Position numbers and translations under genes: made by a program. Positions 1-10,324 of a DNA stretch of 64,000 bases are shown in pieces (the first letter of the stretch is position 1; the number at the start of each line of letters is the position of its first letter). Under the pieces are notes generated by a model that made no database searches, was not told the DNA's origin, and saw only the letters and a list, made by a program, of their open reading frames with translations. This DNA is from Chlorella sorokiniana (taxonomy: Eukaryota > Chlorophyta > Trebouxiophyceae > Chlorellales > Chlorellaceae), in NCBI GenBank assembly GCA_025917655.1, contig CP084612.1, positions 434,001 through 498,000 on the forward strand, in the 5' to 3' direction.

Positions 1-149
1 TACATTGTTGGCATGAGGCCTTTTCGTCGTTGTCAGGCAGCGGAGCTGCATCAGCAGGGCTGCAGAAAGGCTTGCACTCGCTGGAGGCGGGAGCTGTGAG
101 GGGCAGGCAGGCAAGGCCAGCTACGTGAGGACCAGCAATGGGGCGTGCT

Positions 150-1027
150 GCGGCTGGTCTGGGCGGGCACGGCGCCGTAGCGGGTGGGTATCTGCAGAGA
201 GCAGCGGCAAGCAGCGCTTGGAAGCCTGTCGCGTGCACCGCAACGTGTTGCCGGCCACGCACACTGTATCGCCGGAACTCCCAGCAGCACTGCCGTCCCC
301 GGTCTTGCTCGCTGGGATCCCCAGACTTGTAGGATGGAAGCGTGCTGCACCCGCAGCACATCGCACCCCGAAGACCAGGCCGTCAAACTGGGGCAGCTCC
401 TCAGCGGTGATGACCGGGTCGTCGCTGCTGGGGGCTGCCCGGATCTTCTCCAGGATCTCGGGGGCAGCGTCTCGGCCACCTGCGGCGCGGCGCGCGGGCG
501 GCGCAGTGCGCGGCAGCAGGTGCACGCCCTGCTCCTGTCTTCGGACATTGTGCGGGTGCTTGGTTGCCGGTTGTCGCATGCCGCAGGTACGGGAGGCTGT
601 TTTTAGAGAGAAGGGTCGCTGCCGAGGAGACGCGGGGGAAGCATGGCGGGCGCTGGGTGGCATCGACACTTCCGCGAGCAGCAGCGGTTAGGGCTCGCCT
701 GGTACATGATTGCCTCACACCCCTCCACGCTGTTGATCCCCTCCAGCACTTGCTGCAGGGGCAGGGAGGGCGCGGGCAGGGGGCCGCTCGCAGAAGGTTC
801 TGACAAGGACAGCCACGGCAAGCGGGCGGCGGCAGCGGGCGGCAGCGCACCAAGAGGCCTTGGACCCCCTGGCAAGCGCTTCACTGCGCCGCTCATGGAC
901 CACATGCTGCCCGACCAGCATCCGAAGCGCAAGCAAACGGGGCGAGCCGGGGGGGGTTCACCCAGGGTTCACCTTGGCCATCTGGCGAATGTGAGTAGTA
1001 CACGATGGTAATGCGCACAGGAGCCAT
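150..1027 (-). pseudogene. Degenerate inverted copy of the WrbA/FQR1 quinone reductase gene
   Basis: Read on the minus strand, this region aligns exon by exon with the intact gene at 1621-3843. It has the start peptide MAPVRITIVYYS at 1027, the exon QVLEGINSVEGCEAIMYQ near 705-760, the exon beginning VAETLPP near 375-490, and IPTRYGAVPAQ near 160-191. It is broken at three points. Exon 1 has lost bases after YYS, so the following IRQMAK peptide is out of frame. The third exon has CCCCC where the intact gene has CCACCC, a one-base frameshift after ETLPP. The donor after PAQ reads AC where the intact copy has GC. The following exon (MRALWD in the intact copy) is not found before the window edge. 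Intron sequence is still alignable between copies, so the duplication is fairly recent. A single-base loss alone could be an assembly error, but the combined damage favours a pseudogene. Confidence 0.75.
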
Positions 1028-1216
1028 GTTGGCGAAGCAGGTAGGGTTCGCTATGCCGCCGCCCCTCTGTTGGCTTGGTGAAATTCCGCGGCGTCGTGAC
1101 CTGCCTCCTGCCGAGCCAACTAGACCTCGCCGTCTCATGTTTCAAGGTTTTGCAGGCCCAGAATCTGTTCTTGAGGAATTTTAAATCGAATCAGCTCAGT
1201 GTCGCAGTGCTCGTGG

Positions 1217-1441
1217 TCGCAGCCTGTGCATGAAGCTGCTCAAGCACATCACGCTGGTGGCCTACGCTCAGAAGCACAAGATGCCGCGCCGCCAAGGCAA
1301 GAGTGGCCACCCGGGCAAGTACACCATGGCGTGTGCCGACGCCGCCGGCCAGCAGGGCTGGTGGGCCGACGCCAAGCACCAGTTGGCGCTCCATGTGCGC
1401 TGCCCTGTGGCTCGGCCTGGCCATCCCCGATCACGAGCACT
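1217..1441 (+). other. Single-copy spacer with an open reading frame between the inverted arms
   Basis: The spacer holds an open frame from ATG 1230 through about 1441 that starts MKLLKHITLVAYAQKHK and continues with a Gly/Trp-containing stretch (GQQGWWADAK) to a stop at 1441. It has no recognised domain and no clear splice partners. It could be an exon fragment carried between the arms or a chance frame. Coding status is undecided. Confidence 0.2.
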
Positions 1442-1620
1442 GAGACACCGAACCGATTCGATTCGAAATTTTTCAAGAACAGGTTCTGGGCCTGCAAAAC
1501 CTGGAAACATGAGACGGTCATGTCAGTCAGCACGGCAGCAGGCAGGTCATGACGCCGCGGATTTTCACCAAGCCAACAGGGGTGGGCGGCGGCATAGCGA
1601 ACCCTACCTGCTTCGCCAAC

Positions 1621-3843
1621 ATGGCTCCTCTGCGCATTGCCATCGTGTACTACAGCGCACATGGCCACATCAGGAAGATGGCGCAGGTGAGCCAGGGCCC
1701 CTTGCTCGTATCGGAGCTGAACTGCGCGTGAAACGCTGTCTGAGCAGCTGTTTGAGCAGCTTGCGTGGCATGGGGAGCATGGAGAGGTTTTGTCGTGGGT
1801 CCAAGGCTTTTTCTGGGAAGGTGCCTCTGCGGCCGCCGAGCAGGGTCCCCTGCCGCCGTCCATCCTTGTCAGCCGTCCAGCCAGGGCTGTTGCTGTATCT
1901 CTCTTGCCCCTGCAGCAAGTGCTGGAGGGGATCAACAGCGTGGAAGGGTGTGAGGCAATTATGTACCAGGCCAGTCACGCTCACCAGAGCTTGCTGCAAC
2001 TGGTGGCCGCTGACGAGCGCCGCTCCGCCGCCGCCCCCATTCCAACTGCTCCAGCAGACGTAAACAACAAGCGTGCTGCCTCACACGCATGCACCCGCCA
2101 TGACATTATACCAGCAGATGCAGTCACCAGGCGCTTTGCCGCCATGCTGCGCTTCAGGTGAAGGAGACGCTGCCACCCGAGATCCTGGAGAAGATCCGGG
2201 CGCTCCCCAAGGCCGACGACCCGGTCATGACTGCGGAAGAGCTGCCCAGCTTCGACGGCCTGGTCTTCGGGGTGTGCTGGGCACGCTGGGCTGGGCACGC
2301 TGAGCATGCTTTGGGAAGCCACAAACGGCTGCCCATGCCCCTGCACGACGGGATGCTGCGTGAAGGACTTGTCATCAGTGGTGATGCTGCCTGTATGGGT
2401 CACGCACATGGGCCAGCAGCGATGGATGCATGGGCAGGGCAGGGCATGCCAGTGCACACTACAGTGTGCTGTGCCGCCAAGCAGGAGAAATGCTACCCGC
2501 CATCCCCCCCCGCAGATCCCCACCCGCTACGGCTCCATGCCCGCACAGGCCAGCTGCCACACACACCGCTGCTGGCTTCCGCGCAGCTATATCCAGCCCA
2601 CGCCAATGCGCCCGCTTGGAAAATCGCTCACACATGCAGCCGCTGGCTCTGCCAGCGCGCGCTTGGTCCCCGCAAGGCGCCACCAAAACCCAGCTTGCTG
2701 CTCCTCGCCCCACTGCAGATGAGGGCGCTGTGGGACGCGACGGGCGGGCTGTGGGCCAAGGGCGCGCTGGTGGGCAAGCCGGTGTCGGCCTTCTGCTCCA
2801 CCGGGACGCAGGTGGGCCCCGGTTTTGCTTTGCGACTGCAGACTGCCCTGCGGGGGGTTGTGTGTTTGGCCTGCAGGCAGCTGCTGCTGCCTTGCGCCGA
2901 CCAGCTGTACAGCATGATGCATGCCTGAGAGGGGGCACCGACCGCAGAGTCTAAGCGCCGGGGCCACCCTGGCAGGATCTCTGCTGACTGCTTTCGTCGA
3001 TGCGTCGATGCCGCCCGGTGATGCACACCGCCGATCGTCGCCCTCTGCCAACCACCCTCCAACTACCCAACCACACTCCCGCAGGGCGGGGGCCAGGAGA
3101 TGACGATCCTCACCTCCCTCAGCACCTTTGTACACCACGGTGAGGCCAGGGGGTGAAGGAAGCGTGTAGGGCGTGTTCAGTGGGGGTAAGAGAGGTGTGC
3201 GCGTGTGGGTGGGTCGGAGGTGGCCGGCTGCTGGCCTAAAGAGGCTGCTGGCACTGCGGTGCCGTGAGGCACGCCCGGCACACGCCACGCACTGCAGTGC
3301 CATGGAACATGCCGACACACGCCACGCCCAGCACAGGCAGCGCCACCGCGGGCCCCCTGGAACCCTCCCCCAACTTCCCCTCTCACCCCAGTCCCATCTG
3401 CTCTGCACTGCAACCCAGCCTCGTCTGTTTCCCTCCGCTCCCCAGGCATGATCTACGTGCCCATGGGCTACTCACTGGGCCCCAACATGTTCAGCCTGGA
3501 GGAGGTGCGCGGCGGCAGCGCGTGGGGCGCCGGCACGTTTGCGGGCGCCGACGGCTCGCGCCAGCCCTCCCCCACCGAGCTCGCCTACGCCAAGCACCAG
3601 GCAAGCAGCCCGGTGCTCGATTGAGAGTTTGTTTAAGAAAGGGCGTGGGTGGGTTGGGGGCGTGAACAGGGGCCTGAGGAGCCTGCGCCCAGCACCGGGC
3701 AGCTTGCTCCAAGTGGTGCCCACGCGGGCAGAGTGACATAAGCCGCCGGCGGTCGGCTCCTGCGCATGCTCACGCTTGCGCTCACCCTGCAGGGCTCCTA
3801 CTTTGCAAAGGTAGTGAAGAAGCTGGCCGCTGATAGCGAGTGA
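1621..3843 (+). CDS. WrbA: NAD(P)H:quinone oxidoreductase, WrbA/FQR1-type flavodoxin
   Basis: Two-electron quinone reductase with an FMN flavodoxin fold, probably cytosolic or membrane-associated, that protects against semiquinones. Eight exons join in phase: 1621-1686, 1916-1969, 2158-2271, 2516-2548, 2719-2811, 3085-3139, 3446-3600 and 3793-3843. The first exon carries the FMN phosphate-binding strand (RIAIVYYSAHGH). Later exons carry the family blocks ETLPPEILEKI, DGLVFGIPTRYG, the FCSTGTQ block, and the C-terminal block MIYVPMGYSLGPNMF. The product is about 200 residues, the usual WrbA length. The start is the first ATG of the conserved N-terminus with no presequence. Introns 2, 4 and 7 start with GC instead of GT, with normal AG acceptors. 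A degenerate inverted copy lies to the left. A TGTAA polyadenylation signal follows at 4053. Confidence 0.93.
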
Positions 3844-4052
3844 GCACCCGGCCGTCACCACCAGCGGCAACCAGCCTTTGGCCTAGGGCACGACGTCCCA
3901 CCGTGCCACTTTTCACCGATGTGTCCCTGCTGTGCTGCTGCCAACGTTGCAGCAATACTTCTTTTGTTTTTTGTTGAGGTCAGCAATCCTTTATTGTTGT
4001 ACTTTGTAGATGTCTGTTGCAGAATTGTTTCGGGGTCTGAGCCTCGTCGCAG

Positions 4053-4057
4053 TGTAA
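4053..4057 (+). terminator. TGTAA polyadenylation signal for WrbA
   Basis: TGTAA lies 210 bases after the WrbA stop. This pentamer is the usual green-algal poly(A) signal and the position is typical. Confidence 0.55.
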
Positions 4058-4307
4058 AGCCCACAGCGTATGGTTTGCTGGCAGCTGGGGTGACGCAGGG
4101 GCTGAAGCCGCTGCTGCAGGGCCCCTGCTGCTGCAGGCCGCGCCCAGGCTGTGAGGGCCGTTGCTGCATGGAGGACGACCCCGACACGCCTGCTCCCAGC
4201 CGCTGCCGCCCGCAGGCGCGCCAGCCGCCGCTCGCAGCCTCCGCGCACAGCCATCCGCCGCCACCATCCGCCGCCTCTGCCCGTTTGCATGGAACGTGCA
4301 GGGACCA

Positions 4308-5074
4308 TCACAGCGCGACCACCTTTTGGTCTTCTGGCGCCACCAGCTCCCACAGCCGCCGGTAGCTGTCCAGGGCCGCGGCATCCACGCCCGCCTGCGC
4401 AGCAGGGGGGGGGGGGGCCGTCAGCCGGGGCACCCCCTGCAACAGGCGACGGCGGCTGCCAGTGCAACACTGCTGCCAGCTGTGGGGCGGGGCGGCAGTC
4501 GGGCGCTGCGACGCTCTACAGAGCCAGGCACAACTGCGCGACCCGCTGGCAGCAGGGATCAGCACCAGCCGGGCCCCACACGTACAAACCCACCCTGGCC
4601 ACACAGCACGCTGGCCGCACAGCACCCTGGCTGCACCGCACAGCACAGACACACGCGCACCCACCTGCTGCGCCTGCCGCCCAAACTCCTGTGCATCCAG
4701 GAAGAGCTGCTGGGCAATCATCTTGTCGGTGTCCGGGACTGGGGGAGGAAAGCGGAGGAGGGGTGTGTGAGGGTGTATGTGGGTAGTGTGGGTGTGGGTG
4801 GGTTCGGGGGAAGCGGGGCGCCGCGGCGGCGGCGGAGAGATTCAAAAAGTTTTGATTGCGATCAAGCTGACGATGTGCTGCCGGTGTTGGGCAGAGGCAA
4901 GCTGAGAGGGAGCAGGTGTTGCAGCGGGCAGGCGGCAACCCACCCGCGCCGCCCTCTCCGCCCTGCTGCCGCGCCTTGAGCCGCTTCAGGGACGACTCGG
5001 TCTTGCGCACGGTGCTGCGGCGGCAGTGATACGGGTGGGTGGGTGAATCAGTGGGCAAGGGGCTGGAGGGTTAC

Positions 5075-5109
<35 letters not shown>

Positions 5110-8100
5110 AAAGGGGGGTCCCTCCGGTTCCGGGAATCGGCTGGAGCAGCCACTGCAACGAGAAACAGGGGAGGGGCCCAGCACCTGAGCGTGTCGTCCG
5201 CCAGCGCCAGGTAGCGCCCGCTCACCCCCGCCACCACCGCCTGCGCCAGCTGGCGCCGCGCCTCCGGGCTCAGCTGCGCCGCCGCGTCGCCCTGCGGGGC
5301 AGCCTCATGCGAGTGTGGACAGCTGGCGGGCAACCCACCGACCAACGCGACCCAACCGACCACGCCCGTGCGCCACACATCGACCGGCACTGCCTGGCAG
5401 CACCGGCGTGCCGGCCACCACACCGCCAGCGCTGGCCAGGCCAGCAGGGAGCCTCAGCCGCCCCCTGAGAGCACACAAAACGAGAAAAGAGCTGCACCAC
5501 GATGCAGCACTGATTCACCACCCGCTCCGCGGCGCAGCGCACACCTGCACAAACTGCTGCAGGGGCGTCAGGATCATCGACACGTAGTGGGAGGGGCGGG
5601 TGGGGGCGCCCGCGCCGTCATGCGGAAAGTCGCCACGATGCCGCGCAGCTGCGGCGGGGCACAGGGTGTGAGGGTGTGGCTGGGTGGGTGGGTGGTCCGG
5701 TGCGGGACCTCTGGCTGGCAAGAAGAATTTCAGCTTGGGTTGGAGAGGCATGGAGGGTGGCCAGCCAAGGGCGGTCTGTGGCCTGAGCAGGCGGAGGAGC
5801 GGCGGGCCGAGGGGAAAAGCAGAAGGGGTGAGGGGGTGTTGAGAGCAGCGCACCTGCTTCAGCACCACCACGCTCCGCTCGGTCAAGCTGTCCGCCACCG
5901 CCGCCATCACCCCCCGCCCCGCCGCCTCCAGCCCCTCCGCGGCGTCGGCAAAGGCGGCTGCTGCTGCCTCCACCGCCTCGGGCGGCAGGCCCTCCAGCTG
6001 CCCCGACAGCCGCGGCACGTAGGAGGTGAGCAGCGCGGCGAGCAGGGCGTCCACATCGCACCGTAAAGCCGCCAGCGCCTCGGGCGCCGCAGCAACCGCC
6101 CAGCCGCCGCCGCCGCCAGGCGCGCCGCCGCCGCCGCCGCCCCCGGGTCGTCGCCGCCGCCGGCTGTCGCGGCCGCCGCGGCCGCCGCGCGCTGCTCCAT
6201 GCCGCTCCGTATCCAGGTGGCGTACCGTGCCAGCAGCTGCAGCGCCAGCCGCACAAACCTGTCTGCCAGCTGCGGCAGGAAGACGTCGTCCGCAACGCAG
6301 CGCTGCAGCCCCGCCCACACCGCCGCAGAGGGCGCCCACGTTAGGCGCGGCGCGGCGCCGTTGCTGCTGCTCTTCCCCGCGGGCTGCAGCTCTGCCGCCC
6401 CAGGCCCGCCTCCAGCTCGCCCGCAATGTCCTGCATGAAGGGCGCAGCATGCACAGCACGGCCGCTGGAGCGGGGCGGCGCACACGCCCGGCCACACACG
6501 CCCGGCGGCACACAGCCAGCAACCTGTCCTGCCGTGGACCGCCGCCTCCATACTCAAACACTGTGCTCCCTTGCCCCCAATCCTCACCCTTAACCACCCG
6601 AACATCCATCCCCCCCCAAAAACAAAAAAACATTCCCCGCCCCAACCACCACAGTCGTGCACACACCACCACCAACAACGCACGCCTAGTCCCACGCACA
6701 CCCTCGCACCTGGAAGCGCAGGGAGAAGTAGACGGGCAGGTTCCACTTCTTGAGGAAGGCGGCATAGGCGGCGCTGCCCCGAAACTGCTCCACCTGGGCT
6801 CGGCAGGAGGGGGAGACCAGGGGGCACAGTGAGCTGGAGAGTTTTGGTGCCTTTCTTTGACCTCAAGAAAGGCAAAAAAGTTTGCTTGCGGGCCACACGC
6901 AAAGCGGGGGAGGTGAATGAGGTGGGGGCTGCAGGGCTCAGATAGGCGGGGACGTGCCCCATCAGTGTGCATGCTGGTTGCTCTTTCGAGGCAGGCGCCG
7001 CACTGCTGGCAGAGCTGGAGAGAAGCCCTGGCGCTGACCCGGTCGGTGCTGCCGTGTGCGCTCGCCGCGGCCCCCACCTGCGCTGGGGCGGTACAGGCGG
7101 ACTCCAGGTGGTCCAGGAAGCGCAGGGCGGCCCGGAAGTTGGGGTGGAAGCTGGCCGGCACGCCCGCCGAGAAGACGCCTGCGGATACGCACGCAAGCGG
7201 GACTTTGGGTGTTGTTGGTCTCCGTTGGTGTGGGCATTGCGGCAGGCGGGTGACAGGCATCGATAATGCAGGGAACGGCGGCTGCTCCGGAGTCACCAAG
7301 CATGCAGCCGAAAGTAGGGGCCCGTGCCTGCTTGCAATGCAGGCAGAGCGGTGCACCCTGCACAGCCCCACCCCACTTCACCTCCCCGCTCGCTGGGGGT
7401 GAGCTGATAAAGCACTGCCGCAGCCCACAAAACGTACAACCGCGCACAAAACTAGTGCCATCCCTTGGCCGCACCCAACCCCACGCACCCGGCAGCGCCT
7501 CCTCCAGCGCCGCATGCACCTCCGCCAGCAGCGCGGCCCCAAGAAGTCAAACGCCTGGGAGGCGGCGGGCTGCGGGGCGGGGCGGCGGCGGGCGAATCAA
7601 GGAGGGGGCCAGCCGGGTCAGGCGGCCCTGCTGGCAGCGCAGCCTTGCAGGGAGGGGGCTGGGCCTTGGCGGGGCCAGCGGCTGAGCAGAGGCCACCTAT
7701 CACAGCCCTCCTGTCCCATGCCTGGCACATCCAGATCTAATATTAACAACTTTGCTGTCCCGCAAGTAAAGCGTTGGGGCAAAGCGGCGCAGGGATACCG
7801 CCGGCCCGCACTCCTCCCACCTGAGACAGCGTATGCTCCAGGAAAGGGGCGCAGCGCTCCTGCAGCCCCCGCAACCGCATCCAGCACCCCCGCCAGCTGG
7901 CCGCCTGCAGGAAACGGCGTTTGTCGTTGGTCTGTTTGCTTCCGTGCGTTTGCGCGGGTGAGCATGTGTGATAAGCAAGGGAGGGCGGCACACATGCGCA
8001 TGGTTGTCTGCGTTTGACGGCCGAGCCCGACGTGCACCAGCCCCAGAAGCAATGCCTGGCCGCCGCCGCCGGAAGCTGCCAGCCCGCCGCCTCGCTCCCC

Positions 8101-10090
8101 TCGGCAGCACCCACCTGCTGCCGGCCCGCCCTGCTGGGCCCGCGCCTTGTGCTCCGCCACAGCGGCCCGCACAACTGGCGCCACTAACGTCGCCCGCACC
8201 ACCGCTTCCGCCGCCTGCGTGGGTGCACTCAGTCGCGTGGCTACGGAGCACATGCATGCGTGTTTGCGTGTAGGTTGTGGTGAAGCGGGCAGCCCAGAGG
8301 AAGGCAAACGGCGCTTCAGCAGCGGCGGCTTGAGAGCCAGGAATCAAGCTGTACCCCCACCCCACACACATGCAGCGCATCCGCCCTCCCACCCACACGC
8401 TGGCACTCACGCCTCCCTCAACACATCCCTCTGCCCGCAGGGACGGCCCACCTGCGGCCGCGCAATGGCGGCGTAGGCATGCAGGAGGACCCCAAGCGCA
8501 GCGGGGCTCTGCGCACGCAGCGTGGCCGCCAGCGCCGCATCCAACGACCCCCGCAGCTCCTCGGCCGCTCCGTCGATGCGCGGCTGCAGCGCCCGCATGA
8601 ACTCCAGCTCCTGAGGGCACAGCGGGCACAGCGGGCAGCACGCATGCCGTGCTCAGCATGGAGCAGCAGGCGCAGCAGGCCCGGCGGCAGCCTGGGGGGA
8701 CAGAGGCACGCGCGCCGCAGAGCGTAGAGCGCCCGAAACGAGGGGCTGGCGCTCTTGGCTGGCCCTGCCGCCGCTGCCCAGGGCCGCGCAGCAGTCGCCC
8801 GCCACTTCTCAGCCCCAGCGCGCTGCACGCGCTGCAACTGGCGCCCACCTGGCCCCGAGCCGCATAGAACTGCAGGCGGGAGACCTCCGACGCCACCCGA
8901 TCCAGCAGCCGGCAGTGCGCCTCCAGCTCCTCCGGCGAGGCCTCGGATGCAACTGCGGCGCGGGCGGCGGCGGGAGGCGCGGAAGGCTCCGGTGGCAGGG
9001 GGAGATGCGTCGACAGCCCGTGAGGCGTGCGCTGCACCCCTCGTCCCTCACAGACGCGCGCCCTGGCCCAGCGACCGTGCAAAGCGCAAAGCAGGAAAGG
9101 CACAAGGGAGGAGCATAAAAACAAAGCAGAAAGGACGCAGCAGGAGGCGCCCGCAGCCGCAGCCGCCGTCGCACCTGCGCCAGCCGCCGCCACCTCGCCC
9201 AGCAGCTTGTCCACCTTGGACTGCACGTGAGCTGTGTCCTGCATGAGCTCCAGCAGCGCTCGCGCCGCCGCCACCGCCTGCCGCCGCGCCAGGCCGCCGC
9301 CCAGCTCGGCCGCGGCGGCGCCCAGCGAGCCGCGGGTCGCCTCGAGCCGCGCCTGCAGCGGTTTCGCGATATGGAGAGCATGCATGAACACAGAGAAGGC
9401 TCACACTGCGCAGGTCCTGTGCAACATTGTGTCAGGAAGCTGCTGCGCGAGGCTGGAGGCGGGCACGCATCGGCGGCGCGGGCCCAGCACCACTACCAGC
9501 CCGCCTGCAGCTCCAGCAGCGGCGCCTCCATGCGCGCAAGGGCGCTGTCCACGTTGACCAGCTTGGTGGACAGCGAGACGAAGTCGTTGTAATCGTCGTT
9601 GATCACCTGGGATTGGAAGCAGGGAGGAAAGCGCGTCGACCGCAAGGGGAGGTCGAACAAGGAGCTGGGTGCTGGGCGAAAGCAGGTGGGGAGCGCAGGC
9701 TGCGAGGGCGGCAGCCGGCCCCCACCTCCACAAGCTTGTTTTTGAGAGCCCCCAGGTGGGACTGCAGCTCGCTGCTCAGCGTTTCCAGCGGCACCTGCAC
9801 GCAGGGCCGGGGAAAGCCGGCAGGGTTCGGTTGGCGGCAGCCGAGCGGTGGCAGGGCAGGCAGTTGGCAGGGCGCCCCTCGCTGCAGAGGGATGATCCGT
9901 TGGTTACTTGGCTGCTGAGCATACTCACATATCGCCGCAGGTCGCTGACATACGCGACAGGGCTGAACTGCGGCTCCGTGAACAGCTCGGGCTTGAACCA
10001 AAGAGGCAGCGAGCTGTCCAATGTGAGGGAGGCGGCTTGAGAGGTCACGGCCTCCACCGCAGAAGGCGGGGCCTCTGCTGCGGACGACAT
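4308..10090 (-). CDS. COG2: Conserved oligomeric Golgi complex subunit 2
   Basis: COG2 is part of the COG tethering complex that captures retrograde vesicles at the Golgi. Exon 1 (9929-10090) starts MSSAAEAPP and carries the family block LWFKPELF...YVSDLRRY. The next exons at 9726-9794 and near 9491-9610 give VPLETLSSELQSHL and FVSLSTKLVNVDSALARM. Further conserved exons run leftwards: a coiled-coil exon near 9165-9365 (ALLELMQDTAHVQSKVDKLL), 8880-8990, 8450-8600, 8120-8220, 7815-7905, 7490-7550 (FDFL), 7085-7180, 6712-6800 (KKWNLPVYFSLRFQ), 6030-6440 (LLARYATWIRSG), 5545-5650 (RGIVATFRMT, YVSMILTPL), 5187-5290, 4950-5010 (VRKTESSLKRL), 4660-4730 and 4308-4394. Reading frame is lost by one base inside three of these exons (near 7530, 6100 and 5610), at C/G runs in the last two. 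This looks like base-calling loss, since conservation continues on both sides. It shares a 234-bp promoter region with the gene at 10325. Confidence 0.92.
4405..4417 (+). repeat. Poly-G tract in a COG2 intron
   Basis: An uninterrupted run of 13 G lies just upstream (gene sense) of the last COG2 exon. Confidence 0.8.
5077..5107 (+). repeat. (GT)n microsatellite in a COG2 intron
   Basis: About fifteen GT units lie in the intron between the exons at 5187-5290 and 4950-5010. Confidence 0.9.
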
Positions 10091-10324
10091 TCCCTCGCGC
10101 CCCTCGATCACTTGCTAAATACCCTGTGTGCAGCTGATCTGATCTTTCATTGTTTGGATCGTGTCAACCGCGTGTTCGGATCGCGTCAAAGTCGCCAAGC
10201 ACATAGGTGCTCCCCGACCACGCAGTACACACCTGGCTCTCTCTGCCTACTGGACAGGAGCCCTCATTCGCTAGGCATTCAATCCTTGCAGCAGTATTGC
10301 GCCCTCCCTCGGGGGCTATTAGCG
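10091..10324. promoter_or_regulatory. Putative bidirectional promoter between COG2 and the DUF4097 gene
   Basis: The two start codons point away from each other across 234 bases. The interval is less GC-rich than its neighbours and holds a direct repeat, GGATCGTGTCAA at 10156-10167 and GGATCGCGTCAA at 10178-10189, 22 bases apart start to start. No TATA box is evident. Promoter function is inferred from gene arrangement only. Confidence 0.45.

Larger units (their letters stand above)
150..2560. repeat. Large head-to-head inverted duplication around the WrbA gene
   Basis: The left arm (about 150-1216, read on -) and right arm (about 1427-2560, read on +) share the 5' flank, the first four exons and parts of the introns. 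The arms begin at the common word CACGAGCACTG, found near 1427-1437 on + and near 1204-1214 on -. They then share the Phe/Lys-rich stretch around 1150-1190 and 1450-1490 and the block ending at the start codons. The spacer of about 210 bases (1217-1426) is single copy. Similarity lies outside as well as inside the coding exons, so this is a DNA-level duplication, not a retrocopy. Confidence 0.7.

Noticed and set aside
5515-7371. A 618-codon minus frame taken as one protein
   Set aside because: It spans several COG2 introns with consensus donors and acceptors. Conserved COG2 peptides appear only in pieces of it.
9908-10324. Extension of the DUF4097 gene upstream to ATG 9908
   Set aside because: It would run antisense through COG2 exon 1, which is clearly coding on the other strand. 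The ATG at 10325 gives a presequence-like start.
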